Of a DNA stretch of 13,576 nucleotides, positions 13,217-13,576 are shown piece after piece (positions within the stretch are counted from its first letter, which is position 1; each line of letters begins with the position of its first letter). The stretch comes from Dehalococcoidia bacterium (GTDB lineage Bacteria; Chloroflexota; Dehalococcoidia; JAENJB01). The stretch covers positions 1 through 13,576 of the forward strand of contig JAUYGE010000085.1 in assembly GCA_030690705.1 (NCBI GenBank), given 5' to 3'. The notes below the pieces were generated by a model. That model saw nothing but the letters and a program-made list of their open reading frames with translations, did no database searches and was not told where the DNA came from. The position numbers and the translations under genes were made by a program.

Positions 13217-13576
13217 CTACGGCAAGAAAAGGGTCACGAGGCGAGCGAAGACGGATGGCATAGCATACAACACAACCATGGCGATGAGCGGTGTGAGGTC
13301 AAGCCCCCCGAACGGAGGGATGGCCCTTCTTAACGGTGAGAGGACCGGGTCGGTGAGGTCATCGAGCAGCGTAATTGCCAGGCTGTAGCGATTGACCATG
13401 AACCACGACAATATCGCCCGCACCAGAACGGCCAGGGCCAGAATACGGCAGAGGTAGGTGATAAAACCCAAGAGCCAGAGAACCACGGACGGACTGAAGT
13501 TCGTGCCGGCCGCTGCCAGGAATACGGCAACCGCCGCCAGTCCAATCCATACCCACGACCGCCGGCTGATGGGACT
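13217..13576 (-). CDS. YggT-family membrane protein (5' end outside the window)
   Basis: The C-terminal 89 residues are a clear YggT domain: VVLWLLGFITYLCRILALAV, LVRAILSWFMVNRYS, then TDPVLSPLRRAIPPFGGLDL and a final helix IAMVVLYAMPSVFARLVTLF. YggT proteins are small membrane proteins with two helical repeats, linked to cell shape, division or osmotic response, with no known enzyme activity. A GTG at 13486 could start the protein, but no ribosome binding site precedes it. The frame remains open to the window edge and encodes another hydrophobic helix (WVWIGLAAVAVFLAAAG) preceded by basic residues (SRR). I therefore annotate it as continuing beyond 13576. It lies upstream of PFK on the same strand with a 105-base gap that holds promoter-like sequences, so it may be a separate unit. 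Confidence 0.8.
   Translation of the reverse strand, partial: SPISRRSWVWIGLAAVAVFLAAAGTNFSPSVVLWLLGFITYLCRILALAVLVRAILSWFMVNRYSLAITLLDDLTDPVLSPLRRAIPPFGGLDLTPLIAMVVLYAMPSVFARLVTLFLP

Noticed and set aside
1..13576. CRISPR array, tRNA, rRNA, transposase, phage or toxin-antitoxin genes
   Set aside because: I looked for regularly spaced direct repeats, cloverleaf patterns and mobile-element proteins on both strands and saw none; the only repeat structure is the element at 9691-9831.

Overview
The window looks like chromosomal DNA from an anaerobic, moderately GC-rich bacterium. A member of the Chloroflexota, class Dehalococcoidia, fits best. This is an inference from gene content and style: a ferredoxin-linked 2-oxoacid oxidoreductase without its own ferredoxin subunit, a predicted pyrophosphate-type phosphofructokinase, an MshA-like glycosyltransferase beside a LmbE deacetylase, a 48-residue OadG-like membrane protein, and an intergenic palindromic repeat of a type I recall from such genomes. 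No marker gene (rRNA, ribosomal protein) is present to prove it.

Left part, plus strand (1-2707): a tiny OadG-like membrane protein (125-271), a CPA2-type cation:proton antiporter (396-1571), and an S51/cyanophycinase-like protein (1661-2707) whose last 40 or so residues resemble the C-terminal tail of cysteinyl-tRNA synthetase.

Centre, minus strand (8188 down to 2683): a tightly packed five-gene operon. It starts with the alpha (gamma-alpha fused) and beta subunits of a 2-oxoacid:ferredoxin oxidoreductase. It continues through ATGA stop/start overlaps into a CelD-type GNAT acyltransferase and an MshA-like GT4 glycosyltransferase, and a 26-base overlap into a LmbE/PIG-L deacetylase. The last gene runs tail to tail into the S51-like gene, so there is no room for a normal terminator. 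Glycosyltransferase, deacetylase and GNAT, with a CysRS-like tail opposite, recall mycothiol or bacillithiol synthesis. This is the best candidate for an undescribed pathway, but glycolipid or wall-sugar modification is equally possible. Upstream of the operon lie a secreted lipoprotein rhodanese (8284-8718) and a nitroreductase (8900-9634). The nitroreductase has a strong sigma70-like promoter, and its long leader contains a 141-base palindromic repeat.

Right part, minus strand (13576 down to 9980): a YggT-family membrane protein cut by the window edge, then an operon of phosphofructokinase, a divergent class II aldolase and a seven-helix membrane protein. The two enzymes make up the hexose-phosphate to triose-phosphate step. 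The PFK carries Asp and Lys at the two positions that distinguish PPi-dependent from ATP-dependent enzymes, so a reversible, energy-sparing glycolysis/gluconeogenesis step is predicted.

No tRNA, rRNA, CRISPR array, transposase or phage gene was seen.
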